A stretch of 5,541 nucleotides of DNA from Rhodospirillales bacterium (GTDB taxonomy: Bacteria; Pseudomonadota; Alphaproteobacteria; Rhodospirillales; 2-02-FULL-58-16). Below, piece by piece: positions 1 to 5,541 of this stretch. Position 1 is the first letter of the stretch; every line of letters starts with the position of its first letter. Position numbers and translations under genes: made by a program. The notes under the pieces were generated by a model that had not been told where the DNA came from, ran no database searches, and worked only from the letters and a program-made list of their open reading frames with translations. The DNA lies in the NCBI GenBank assembly GCA_021775195.1, contig JAJFIG010000347.1:1-5541 (forward strand), read 5' to 3'.

Positions 1-554
1 ACGGCGCCGACCCCGGTGATCACCGCGCACCCGAAGATCGCCGCATCCGCCAGCGGAATGTCGCGGTCGATGACGACCACCGATTTCCGCGATACCACGG
101 CGTATTCGGCGAAGCACGATATGCCGGCGGCATGGTTGACGGGTTGGCCATCCAGGTGCAGCCGGTGGCCGCCGGCGATCAGCATGCCCCGTGCCTTGGC
201 CTCCACCGACGACCCGCAGAGATGGGGGTGCCCGTCGACGCAGTCCCGGCAGACGCCGCAGCTCATGACGAAGACCATGATCACATGATCGCCCTCGCCG
301 ACATCGTCGACCCCCTTGCCGACGGCGCGGACGATCCCCGCCGCCTCATGGCCCGGGACCAGGGGCAGGGGACGCGGGCGGATGCCCTCGATGGTCGAGA
401 GGTCCGAATGACAGAGGCCGGCGGCCCTGATTTCCACCAGCAGCTCGCCCTCCGCCGGGCCGTCCAGGTCCAGGGTCTCGATGACCAGGGGCCGGCTTTC
501 CGCGTAGGGCCGCTCCTTGCCCTGTTCGTAAAGGACCGCGGCCTTCATTTTCAT
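1..554 (-). CDS. Zinc-dependent alcohol dehydrogenase, N-terminal part (C-terminus outside window)
   Basis: This is the first 184 codons of a medium-chain (MDR) zinc alcohol dehydrogenase, which oxidises an alcohol to an aldehyde or ketone with NAD(P). All family zinc ligands in this part are visible. The catalytic zinc ligands are C48 (GLCHSDLS), H69 (PGHEAAG) and C176 (FGCAVITGVGA). The structural zinc ligands are C99, C102, C105 and C113 (SCGVCRDC...HLC). The Rossmann cofactor domain lies beyond the left edge, so NAD versus NADP preference cannot be read. Three in-frame ATGs lie at 560, 554 and 548. I chose 554 because GGAG at 564-567 sits 9 bases upstream; it would be only 3 from 560 and 15 from 548. 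The gene starts 15 bases after the sulfotransferase stop, suggesting co-transcription. The fold class is near certain; the substrate is unknown. Confidence 0.93.
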   Translation of the reverse strand, partial: MKMKAAVLYEQGKERPYAESRPLVIETLDLDGPAEGELLVEIRAAGLCHSDLSTIEGIRPRPLPLVPGHEAAGIVRAVGKGVDDVGEGDHVIMVFVMSCGVCRDCVDGHPHLCGSSVEAKARGMLIAGGHRLHLDGQPVNHAAGISCFAEYAVVSRKSVVVIDRDIPLADAAIFGCAVITGVGA

Positions 555-563
555 GACCATGAA

Positions 564-567
564 CTCC
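564..567 (-). promoter_or_regulatory. Ribosome binding site of the alcohol dehydrogenase
   Basis: GGAG on the minus strand lies in the 15-base gap after the sulfotransferase stop. It is 9 bases from the ATG at 554, which decides between three closely spaced in-frame ATGs. Confidence 0.6.
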
Positions 568-569
568 GT

Positions 570-1382
570 TCAGCCATAATCGTACCCGAAGGGGTATTTG
601 AGGTGGCGGCGGCACAGTTCACTGACGAAATCACGGTCGTCGTCGCCGTACCATTCCGACGACGGCCGGCTGTCCTTGCGGATCACCTGCAGCTTTTCCC
701 CCGGGTTGGGATGCTTGGCCATTTCGTCCTTGGATGCCGCCCGGATCACCCTGTCCAGCAACTCCGGCGTTACGCCATCAAGCCCGAAATGATCGCAGAT
801 CCGGGCCAGGTTGCCGTGGGCGTCGGCGCGCAGGTCTTCGTATTTCAGCACCATGGCCCGGCCGGGATGGTTCTCTACCACCGGCCCCCAGGCGTTGAGG
901 AAGCGGATGTCGCCCCAGATATCGCTATGATATTTCTTCCCCCGCACGTCGCCCCGCACGTAGGTGGGAAAGTCGACCTTGTATTCGTCCTTCCATTTCT
1001 CGTAGTGGGCCACCAGCAGGTCACGGATGTCGCGGACCATGATCAGGTATCGGGGATAGTGAAGCAGGCGCATCAGCGTCCGCGAGCGCAGCAGATAATG
1101 GGTGACCGAATGGGCGTGCACGATCTGCGGGATGTGGGGGTAGATCGGCGGCGACTTGGTGTGGCCGACCACGGTGTCGTCCTGGAACGGCGAAGGTGCC
1201 GGCACCCCATGAAGGTCCGCCAGCACCAGCCCCAGCATGTACTTGATCCAGTGGGTGCCGGCGTGGTTCATGCTGACGATGAAGCCGTCGAAATGCCGGT
1301 GCCTGAGGGTCGCCGTATTGAACAGCCCCCGGTTCAAACACCGCGCCCGAAACCGCCACTCGTCCGCCGCCCGGATTTCCAT
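570..1382 (-). CDS. Sulfotransferase family protein (PAPS-dependent)
   Basis: A 270-residue protein of the P-loop sulfotransferase fold, expected to move a sulfuryl group from PAPS to a hydroxyl or amine acceptor. The 5'-phosphosulfate loop is residues 36-47 (VSMNHAGTHWIK), following a short beta strand (FDGFIVS). The 3'-phosphate motif is residues 116-130 (VRDIRDLLVAHYEKW). H91 (HAHS, residues 89-92) may correspond to the catalytic His of the K-x-H motif. Length fits the family (about 250-320). There is no signal peptide or membrane segment, so it is likely cytosolic. Compared with the classic PKSGTTW loop, the Lys is replaced by H40 and the Ser by A41; in the 3' motif the usual Ser is A125. 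I chose ATG 1382, with GGGGAG five bases upstream, over an in-frame GTG at 1403. It probably heads an operon with the alcohol dehydrogenase. The acceptor, lipid, polysaccharide or small molecule, cannot be told from sequence. Confidence 0.88.
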   Translation of the reverse strand: MEIRAADEWRFRARCLNRGLFNTATLRHRHFDGFIVSMNHAGTHWIKYMLGLVLADLHGVPAPSPFQDDTVVGHTKSPPIYPHIPQIVHAHSVTHYLLRSRTLMRLLHYPRYLIMVRDIRDLLVAHYEKWKDEYKVDFPTYVRGDVRGKKYHSDIWGDIRFLNAWGPVVENHPGRAMVLKYEDLRADAHGNLARICDHFGLDGVTPELLDRVIRAASKDEMAKHPNPGEKLQVIRKDSRPSSEWYGDDDRDFVSELCRRHLKYPFGYDYG

Positions 1383-1387
1383 TCCCT

Positions 1388-1393
1388 CTCCCC
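1388..1393 (-). promoter_or_regulatory. Ribosome binding site of the sulfotransferase
   Basis: GGGGAG on the minus strand is 5 bases before the ATG at 1382. It lies inside the possible longer GTG-started reading frame (GTG at 1403), which argues for the shorter start. Confidence 0.65.
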
Positions 1394-1413
1394 GGTGGAT
1401 CACGTCATGGTCT

Positions 1414-1419
1414 CATATA
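1414..1419 (-). promoter_or_regulatory. Weak candidate -10 element for the sulfotransferase operon
   Basis: TATATG on the minus strand is one of the few AT-rich hexamers in the divergent gap. It matches the sigma-70 -10 consensus at 4 of 6 positions and lies about 32 bases upstream of the ATG at 1382. No convincing -35 is seen 16-18 bases upstream (TCGTTC at 17), so this is only a suggestion. Confidence 0.2.
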
Positions 1420-1521
1420 CAGCCATCGGGCGCCGGGAACGAGACGGAATTGATCCTTGGCCCCATGCTGCTCCTTGCGCCGCCTCGCCATCCGTGAGTA
1501 CGCTACGTGCGAGGCCCTTTC

Positions 1522-1549
1522 GTCGGGAGCCGCTCCCCCTGGTCGGGAG
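1522..1549 (+). promoter_or_regulatory. Leader with duplicated GTCGGGAG around CTCCC, including the ribosome binding site
   Basis: GTCGGGAG occurs at 1522-1529 and again at 1542-1549. The second copy carries the Shine-Dalgarno (GGGAG at 1545-1549), 7 bases before the ATG at 1557. Between them CTCCC (1533-1537) can pair with GGGAG at 1525-1529 (5 bp, 3-base loop) or with the Shine-Dalgarno copy (5 bp, 7-base loop), but not with both. The ribosome binding site is solid. A switching role for the pairing is inference; short GC stems are common in GC-rich DNA. Confidence 0.5.
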
Positions 1550-1556
1550 ATCGATC

Positions 1557-2597
1557 ATGAAATCAATACAAGCCGCTTTCGTCATCCTGCTATCGGGAAT
1601 TGTCATCCTTGGATCGCCGGGCCTTTCCCGGGCCGGGGACCGCGCGGCACGGTCGATGGAGAAGAACGACGCCGACGGCGACGGCCGGATCAGCCGCGAC
1701 GAGTGGCGCAGGCGGCCCGGTGCTTTCAAGAGGATCGACGCCGACAAGGACGGCTATCTGTCCATGGAGGAGCTGCGCGCCCGCTTCGGCGGTCCCGCGG
1801 AAGCAGCACCGAAGACAGCCCCGGAAAAAGGCCCCCAGACCCTCGGCGGCCAGACCACCCGCGCCGACCTCGACAAGGAAACCATGTGCGGCATCGGCCG
1901 CGGGCGGAAGTGCAGCATGAAGCCTGCCATCAAGCGCGGTCTTTTCGAAACAGGATTGCGGCCCCGCTTCCCCGATGGCCTGAAGTGCCGCGACATCGAC
2001 GAGCAATGGGCTATTTCCTACACCCACAAGCGGGACCGGGAAGCCTACCACGGCGGCATCGACATGCCGGCGCCCTTCGGAACTCCCATGATCGCCGCCG
2101 CCGCCGGGACGGTCGTCGCCAGGTACCGTGGCGAGGACAGCCACCGCGGCATGGAGATCATCCTCCGCCACAGCCCCGACGATACGGGCATTCCCCTTTG
2201 GATCTATACCCAGTACGCCCACTTCAACGACATGCCGAAACCCGAAGTGGGCCAGCGCGTGCGCATGGGCGAGGTTCTCGGGCCGACGGGAAACTCGGGA
2301 AAGGCCTCGAGCCGGGCCAAGTTCGGCCGAGGGGAACGCCGGCCGGCGATCCATTTCGCCGTCTGGTACAGCGAGAGCCCGAAGTACGTTCCACTTAGCC
2401 GCAAGATCGTCCCCGTGGACGGGTGGTGGATGGACCCCAACGCCCTGTTCCGCAAGAAGCCGCCCTTCGATTCCCATGCCATGAAGGCGTTGCCGGAAGC
2501 GGAGAAGAAGGTCCCGGTTTCGGTCATGCTCGACGACGGAAAGACGATCCCCGCCGACACCAAAATCGTCTGGCCCTACCCCTGCAGCCGCGACTAG
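1557..2597 (+). CDS. Secreted EF-hand and M23 (LytM-type) peptidase domain protein
   Basis: A 346-residue exported protein. Residues 1-26 form a signal peptide: K2, a hydrophobic core (about 6-19), and likely cleavage after S-R-A26. Two canonical EF-hand loops follow: residues 38-49 (DADGDGRISRDE) and 61-72 (DADKDGYLSMEE), each with acidic positions 1, 3, 5 and 12, so calcium binding is expected. A Pro/Ala-rich linker (about 80-100) leads to an M23 fold at about 150-300. It has HGGID (H165, D169), GTPMIAAAAGTVV, YAH (H222), VGQRVRMGEVLG, and IHF (H266). M23 enzymes cut peptidoglycan cross-bridges or stem peptides in the periplasm. Here the first His of the usual H-x-H is A264, after a basic insertion (about 249-263), so activity is uncertain. 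C111, C119, C144 and C343 could form disulfides. The start at 1557 is supported by GGGAG 7 bases upstream and the signal peptide; the frame is open far upstream, but that part is antisense to the sulfotransferase and alcohol dehydrogenase. Confidence 0.9.
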   Translation: MKSIQAAFVILLSGIVILGSPGLSRAGDRAARSMEKNDADGDGRISRDEWRRRPGAFKRIDADKDGYLSMEELRARFGGPAEAAPKTAPEKGPQTLGGQTTRADLDKETMCGIGRGRKCSMKPAIKRGLFETGLRPRFPDGLKCRDIDEQWAISYTHKRDREAYHGGIDMPAPFGTPMIAAAAGTVVARYRGEDSHRGMEIILRHSPDDTGIPLWIYTQYAHFNDMPKPEVGQRVRMGEVLGPTGNSGKASSRAKFGRGERRPAIHFAVWYSESPKYVPLSRKIVPVDGWWMDPNALFRKKPPFDSHAMKALPEAEKKVPVSVMLDDGKTIPADTKIVWPYPCSRD

Positions 2598-2623
2598 ATC
2601 GGGTGCACGCCCGCCGCGATACA

Positions 2624-2657
2624 AGGGTTACTGGAACATTGTAATCCGGTGGACCCT
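2624..2657 (+). other. Stem-loop in the gap before the solute-binding gene
   Basis: AGGGTTACTGG (2624-2634) pairs with CCGGTGGACCCT (2646-2657) to give 11 pairs, two of them G-U, with one bulged G (2651) and an 11-base loop. No T-run follows, so it is not a standard intrinsic terminator. A shorter alternative hairpin (2626-2631 with 2641-2647, bulge at T2645) uses part of the same bases. It may stop or stabilise the transcript end of the M23 gene, or act in the leader of the next gene. Confidence 0.4.
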
Positions 2658-2691
2658 ATGACACCTTCGTCCGAACCCACATCCCGACGAT

Positions 2692-2696
2692 GGAGG
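2692..2696 (+). promoter_or_regulatory. Ribosome binding site of the solute-binding-like gene
   Basis: GGAGG lies 9 bases before the ATG at 2706. It selects this start over in-frame GTG 2649 and ATG 2658, which lack a comparable site. Confidence 0.75.
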
Positions 2697-2705
2697 CGCG
2701 ACGAC

Positions 2706-3596
2706 ATGGCCAGGATCAACATCCAGTTCACTCTGTTTTCGGCTTTTTATTCGCCCCTGATCTCAACCATTTCCGGCGGCTTTCTCAAAGAAGAGGGGCT
2801 AGAGCCCGAATGGTCGATCTCGCCGCCGGGCGTCTCCGCCATCGCCGCGGTCGAGGACGGCTCGGCCCACGTCGTGCAGTCGGCCCTGAGCCAGGGGTTC
2901 ACGTCCCTCGCCAAGGGTGAAACCCCGGTTGCCGTGCACTTCGCCCAGATCAACGAGATGGACGGGTTCTTCCTCACCGGGCGCGAGGCCGATCCCGATT
3001 TTACCTGGGACAAGCTGGAAGGTGCCGACGTAGTGCTTTTCAAGGGCGGCCAGCCCCTGGCCATGTTCAAGTACGCCTGCCACAAGGCGGGCATCGACTT
3101 CGCCAAGATCAACGCCATCAACCCCGGCGGCGCCGCCGACATCGACAAGGCCTTCCGCGACGGCCAAGGCCAATATGTCGAGCAGCAGGGCCCGTTCCCG
3201 CAGCAACTGGAAGCCGACGGCGTCGGCCATGTCGTTGCCCAGGTCGGCACGCAGATCGGGCCGTGTGGGTTCTCCAGCCTGGCGGCGACCCGCGAGTGGC
3301 TGGCATCCGATATGGCGAAGGCTTTCATGCGCGCTTACAAGAAGACCCGCGCCTACATGAACGAGACACCGGCGGCCGAAATAGCCAAGGCGGAAAAGTC
3401 CTATTTCCCGGACATCGACGAGGGTGTTCTCACCGATTGCATCGCCACCTATCAGCAGCTCGGCTGCTGGACGCCCCATGTGGAGATCACCCGGCCCGCC
3501 TACGAAGCCACCCTCGACATCTTCGAATACAACGGCACCCTGAAGGAGCGCTACGCCTACGAACAGGTCTGCGCCGACCCGCCGGCGACCGACTGA
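2706..3596 (+). CDS. NMT1/THI5/SsuA-like substrate-binding protein lacking a signal peptide
   Basis: A 296-residue protein with the type II periplasmic-binding-protein fold seen in NitT/TauT/SsuA binding proteins and THI5-like enzymes. The N-terminus (AFYSPLISTISGGFLKEEGL, residues 13-32) matches the family's first strand-helix, followed by a G-x-x-x-I-A-A-V-E-D-G-S-A segment typical of the next helix and strand. Later segments (DKLEGADVVLFKGGQP; DKAFRDGQGQYVEQQGP) fit the hinge and second lobe. The fold begins within the first 10 residues, leaving no room for an export signal, and the possible upstream extension (GTG 2649) is charged rather than hydrophobic. It is therefore either cytosolic or a soluble ligand sensor or enzyme. 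The Cys-rich CCCFC motif of yeast THI5 is absent. No permease or ATPase gene is nearby. The start is set by GGAGG at 2692-2696. The last 40 bases overlap the convergent glycosyltransferase gene. Ligand unknown. Confidence 0.82.
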   Translation: MARINIQFTLFSAFYSPLISTISGGFLKEEGLEPEWSISPPGVSAIAAVEDGSAHVVQSALSQGFTSLAKGETPVAVHFAQINEMDGFFLTGREADPDFTWDKLEGADVVLFKGGQPLAMFKYACHKAGIDFAKINAINPGGAADIDKAFRDGQGQYVEQQGPFPQQLEADGVGHVVAQVGTQIGPCGFSSLAATREWLASDMAKAFMRAYKKTRAYMNETPAAEIAKAEKSYFPDIDEGVLTDCIATYQQLGCWTPHVEITRPAYEATLDIFEYNGTLKERYAYEQVCADPPATD

Positions 3597-4567
3597 ATCA
3601 CCGCCACCACTTGCCCGACGGAAATCCCCGCCATGCCGGCGTCACTCTCCGCCGGCGTCACCGGGTAAATGCGCCGCGAATGGCCGAGCGGCGGCGAACC
3701 CCCGAACAGTCCAATGCCGTCGGTACCGACGGCGGCGGAGATGTTGAGCACCCCGGTATCGTTGCCGACATAGAGCCGGCACCGCGCCAGCAGCGCCGCC
3801 GTTTCCTCGATCGGCCGTCCGATAATGTTGACCACGGTTCCGCCGCTACCCACCGCCTCTGCGATGTCCCGGCCCATGGCCTCCTCGTCCGGCCCGCCGG
3901 CCAGAAACAGGGTTCCTCCCGGTGACTCCCTCAGCCGCGCCGCCAGGGTGATGAAATTCTCCGCGCCCCATTGCTTGTAGTCTTCGCTGCTGCCGATGCC
4001 GAGGGCGATCCAGGGCTGCGGCAGATGGCCGAAGGCCGCGCCGATCCGTTCCGCCGCGTCCGCTGCGACCACCAGGCGCGGCTCCTCTTCCTCGATGCTC
4101 ACCCCACAGGCCAACACTAGCTTCGTCGCCTTGTCGAAAGGATGGATGTGGCGGTCGGCGTTCGTCAGCGTCGCCGCCTCGTTCACCAGCCACTTTTGCG
4201 CCCCCATGCCGAAGCCGATGCGCCGGGGGATGCCAGCCATTTTCGCCGCCAGGGCGTAGCGGGCGCTAGGGTGCAGGATCCACACTGTGCCGAAACCTCG
4301 ATTCCGCAACAGCCCGGCCAGGCGCAACAGGCCCAGCGGCCCGTCGTGTTCTCCCGGATTGCGGTGAAGCCAGAGGATTTCATCCACCGCCGGGTCCGCC
4401 GCCAGCAGCCGGTCCGCTAGCGATCGCGGCTTGGTCAGGACACTGACCTTGCCGTCCGCCGCCGCTCCGGCGATGGCGTGCAGGGGGGGAAGGTGCCAGA
4501 CCATGTCGCCGATCCCCGGCAACGGCTGGACCACCAGCGTGCGTTGCGGTCCGGTTTCCCCCGTCAT
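3557..4567 (-). CDS. Glycosyltransferase family 9 (heptosyltransferase-like) protein
   Basis: A 336-residue GT-B glycosyltransferase of family 9, the group of LPS heptosyltransferases WaaC/WaaF and relatives. The N-terminal lobe shows PGIGDMVWHLPPL (residues 17-29), where D21 matches the catalytic Asp of WaaC. The C-terminal lobe has GIGSSEDYKQW (190-200), where K198 fits the donor-phosphate-binding Lys, then IGRP (249-252) and GNDTGVLNISAAVG (268-281) with D270 at the nucleotide-sugar site. N275 stands where most relatives have His. Length is typical (about 320-350), with no signal peptide; these enzymes act at the cytoplasmic face of the inner membrane on envelope glycans. The start ATG (4567) follows the TAA of the acyl-CoA dehydrogenase with no gap; AAGGA (4581-4585) lies 13 bases upstream, so translational coupling is likely. 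The exact sugar and acceptor are unknown; it may not be a true heptosyltransferase. Confidence 0.88.
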   Translation of the reverse strand: MTGETGPQRTLVVQPLPGIGDMVWHLPPLHAIAGAAADGKVSVLTKPRSLADRLLAADPAVDEILWLHRNPGEHDGPLGLLRLAGLLRNRGFGTVWILHPSARYALAAKMAGIPRRIGFGMGAQKWLVNEAATLTNADRHIHPFDKATKLVLACGVSIEEEEPRLVVAADAAERIGAAFGHLPQPWIALGIGSSEDYKQWGAENFITLAARLRESPGGTLFLAGGPDEEAMGRDIAEAVGSGGTVVNIIGRPIEETAALLARCRLYVGNDTGVLNISAAVGTDGIGLFGGSPPLGHSRRIYPVTPAESDAGMAGISVGQVVAVIQSVAGGSAQTCS

Positions 4568-5541
4568 TTAGAGATAATCGTCCTTCAGGGCGGCGACGGC
4601 GGCCGCGCCCTCGGTCATGGCCGTCGCCAGGGCCGGTGCCTGCACCAGAATCTGGTCGGCGAAGAAGCGGGCCGAGACCAACTTGGCGGCCAGGAATCTG
4701 TGGTCGCCGTCACCGTTGGCGCCCATTGCATCGGCGACCAGGGCGGCGCGGCCCATCAGCCAGCCGCCGGCGACGATACCCAGCAGCCGCGTGTAGTGGA
4801 CAGCCCCGGTGGCCACCGCCTCCGGGTCGCTGCCCCAGGTTTCCACCAGCCAATTGGTGGCGCCCTCAAGGGCGTCGAGCCCGGAGCCAAGGCGGTTTCG
4901 GATCGCTGCCATGTCGTTCACCGCCGATGCCGCCAGCTCGCCGTCCAGGTCCCGCATGCGGGCGATGAAGGCCTTCACCGTGACCCCGTTCTCGCGCCCC
5001 ACCTTGCGCCCCACCAGGTCGGCGGCCTGGATGCCGTTGGTGCCTTCGTAGATGGTCGTGATGCGGGCGTCGCGCATGTGCTGGGCGGCGCCGGTCTCCT
5101 CGATATAGCCCATGCCGCCGTGCACCTGGATGCCGGTGCTGGTGACCTCGATGGCGGTATCCGTGCTCCACGCCTTGACCACCGGGATCAGCAGGTTGAC
5201 CAGGGCCTGGCTTTCCTCGCGCGTGCCCTCGTCGGTGTGGCGCTTCGCCATGTCGAGATGCCCGGCGACGAAATAGGCCAGCACCCGCATGGCCTCGGTC
5301 TGCGCTTTCATCGACAACAGCATGCGCCGCACGTCGGCGTGACGGACGATGGCGGCCTTGCCGTCGCTGCCCGCCGCCTTGCCCTGGACCCGTTCCATGG
5401 CGTAGTCCCGGGCCTGCTGGTAGGCCCGTTCGGCCACCGCTACGCCCTGCAGGCCGACCGCCAGGCGGGCGTTGTTCATCATCGTGAACATGTACTCAAG
5501 GCCCCGGTTCTCCTCGCCTACCAGGGCGCCGATGGCACCGC
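4568..5541 (-). CDS. Acyl-CoA dehydrogenase, DmdC/AcdA-like, C-terminal part (N-terminus outside window)
   Basis: The last 323 residues of a large FAD-dependent acyl-CoA dehydrogenase, which introduces a trans-2 double bond into an acyl-CoA. The frame is open to the right edge and reads LVGEENRGLEYMFTMMNNAR, typical of the start of the helical C-terminal domain in the roughly 600-residue class that includes DmdC (3-methylmercaptopropionyl-CoA dehydrogenase). TGIQVHGGMGYIEE and RITTIYEGTNGIQA follow; the Glu of YEGTN (codon 5045-5047) is the catalytic base position of the family. About 150 residues beyond this form the extra helical C-terminal domain of this class, ending in ALKDDYL. M5491 is internal, not a start. 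A DmdC assignment is not proven: many paralogues of this class act on other acyl-CoAs. The gene sits immediately upstream of the glycosyltransferase, with stop and start codons adjacent. Confidence 0.92.
   Translation of the reverse strand, partial: GAIGALVGEENRGLEYMFTMMNNARLAVGLQGVAVAERAYQQARDYAMERVQGKAAGSDGKAAIVRHADVRRMLLSMKAQTEAMRVLAYFVAGHLDMAKRHTDEGTREESQALVNLLIPVVKAWSTDTAIEVTSTGIQVHGGMGYIEETGAAQHMRDARITTIYEGTNGIQAADLVGRKVGRENGVTVKAFIARMRDLDGELAASAVNDMAAIRNRLGSGLDALEGATNWLVETWGSDPEAVATGAVHYTRLLGIVAGGWLMGRAALVADAMGANGDGDHRFLAAKLVSARFFADQILVQAPALATAMTEGAAAVAALKDDYL

Noticed and set aside
132..1556. A 475-codon open stretch on the plus strand, in frame with the M23 gene, that would give an 821-residue protein
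   Set aside because: It lies antisense to the alcohol dehydrogenase and sulfotransferase, both of which show complete conserved motifs. It has no recognisable domain. The M23 gene has its own ribosome site and signal peptide at 1557. Long antisense frames are expected in GC-rich coding DNA.
1590..2624. A 344-codon minus-strand open frame opposite the M23 gene
   Set aside because: No family motif, low-complexity Val/Gly/Ala/His composition typical of an antisense shadow, and the plus strand carries clear EF-hand and M23 motifs.
2639..2662. TTGTAA and TATGAC as a sigma-70 promoter for the solute-binding gene
   Set aside because: The spacing between the two hexamers is only 12 bases, and they fall inside the stem-loop; no better pair was seen.
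2649..2705. A longer N-terminus for the solute-binding gene with SRRWRR, resembling a Tat export motif
   Set aside because: The segment after the arginines is not a hydrophobic export helix but the first strand of the mature fold, and GGAGG sits ideally for the ATG at 2706. The arginines come from a GC-rich leader.
3263..3925. A 220-codon plus-strand open frame spanning the end of the solute-binding gene and part of the glycosyltransferase
   Set aside because: No recognisable motifs, Arg/His-rich composition of an out-of-frame reading, and both overlapped genes have strong family evidence.
1..5541. tRNA, rRNA, CRISPR array, insertion sequence or attachment site
   Set aside because: No cloverleaf, repeat-spacer pattern, terminal inverted repeats or transposase motifs were seen on either strand by eye.

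Overview
This is a compact, GC-rich bacterial stretch with six protein-coding genes, two of them cut by the window edges. The high GC content, strong Shine-Dalgarno sites, a DmdC-like acyl-CoA dehydrogenase and a secreted EF-hand protein fit an alphaproteobacterium, perhaps of the Rhodospirillales type. That placement is an inference; no taxonomic marker gene is present.

Left block, minus strand: a PAPS-type sulfotransferase (570-1382) is followed after 15 bases by the N-terminal half of a zinc-dependent alcohol dehydrogenase (1-554) that runs off the left edge. Close spacing and strand suggest one transcript. A 174-base divergent gap (1383-1556) separates the sulfotransferase from the middle block.

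Middle block, plus strand: a secreted protein with two EF-hand calcium loops fused to an M23 (LytM/lysostaphin-type) peptidase domain (1557-2597). Then, after a 108-base gap holding a stem-loop, comes a solute-binding-protein-like gene of the NMT1/THI5/SsuA fold without an export signal (2706-3596).

Right block, minus strand: the C-terminal half of a large acyl-CoA dehydrogenase of the DmdC/AcdA type enters from the right edge (4568-5541). Its stop codon directly abuts the start of a family 9 (heptosyltransferase-like) glycosyltransferase (3557-4567). The glycosyltransferase converges on the solute-binding gene, and their 3' ends overlap by 40 bases.

No single pathway joins all six genes. 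The sulfotransferase, the family 9 glycosyltransferase and the M23 protein could all act on cell-surface material, while the two dehydrogenases and the solute-binding-like protein look metabolic. I see no RNA gene, insertion sequence, CRISPR array or other mobile element. The most notable points are the EF-hand/M23 fusion with a substituted active-site histidine, the non-canonical PAPS motifs of the sulfotransferase, the leaderless binding protein, and two candidate RNA structures in the plus-strand leaders.
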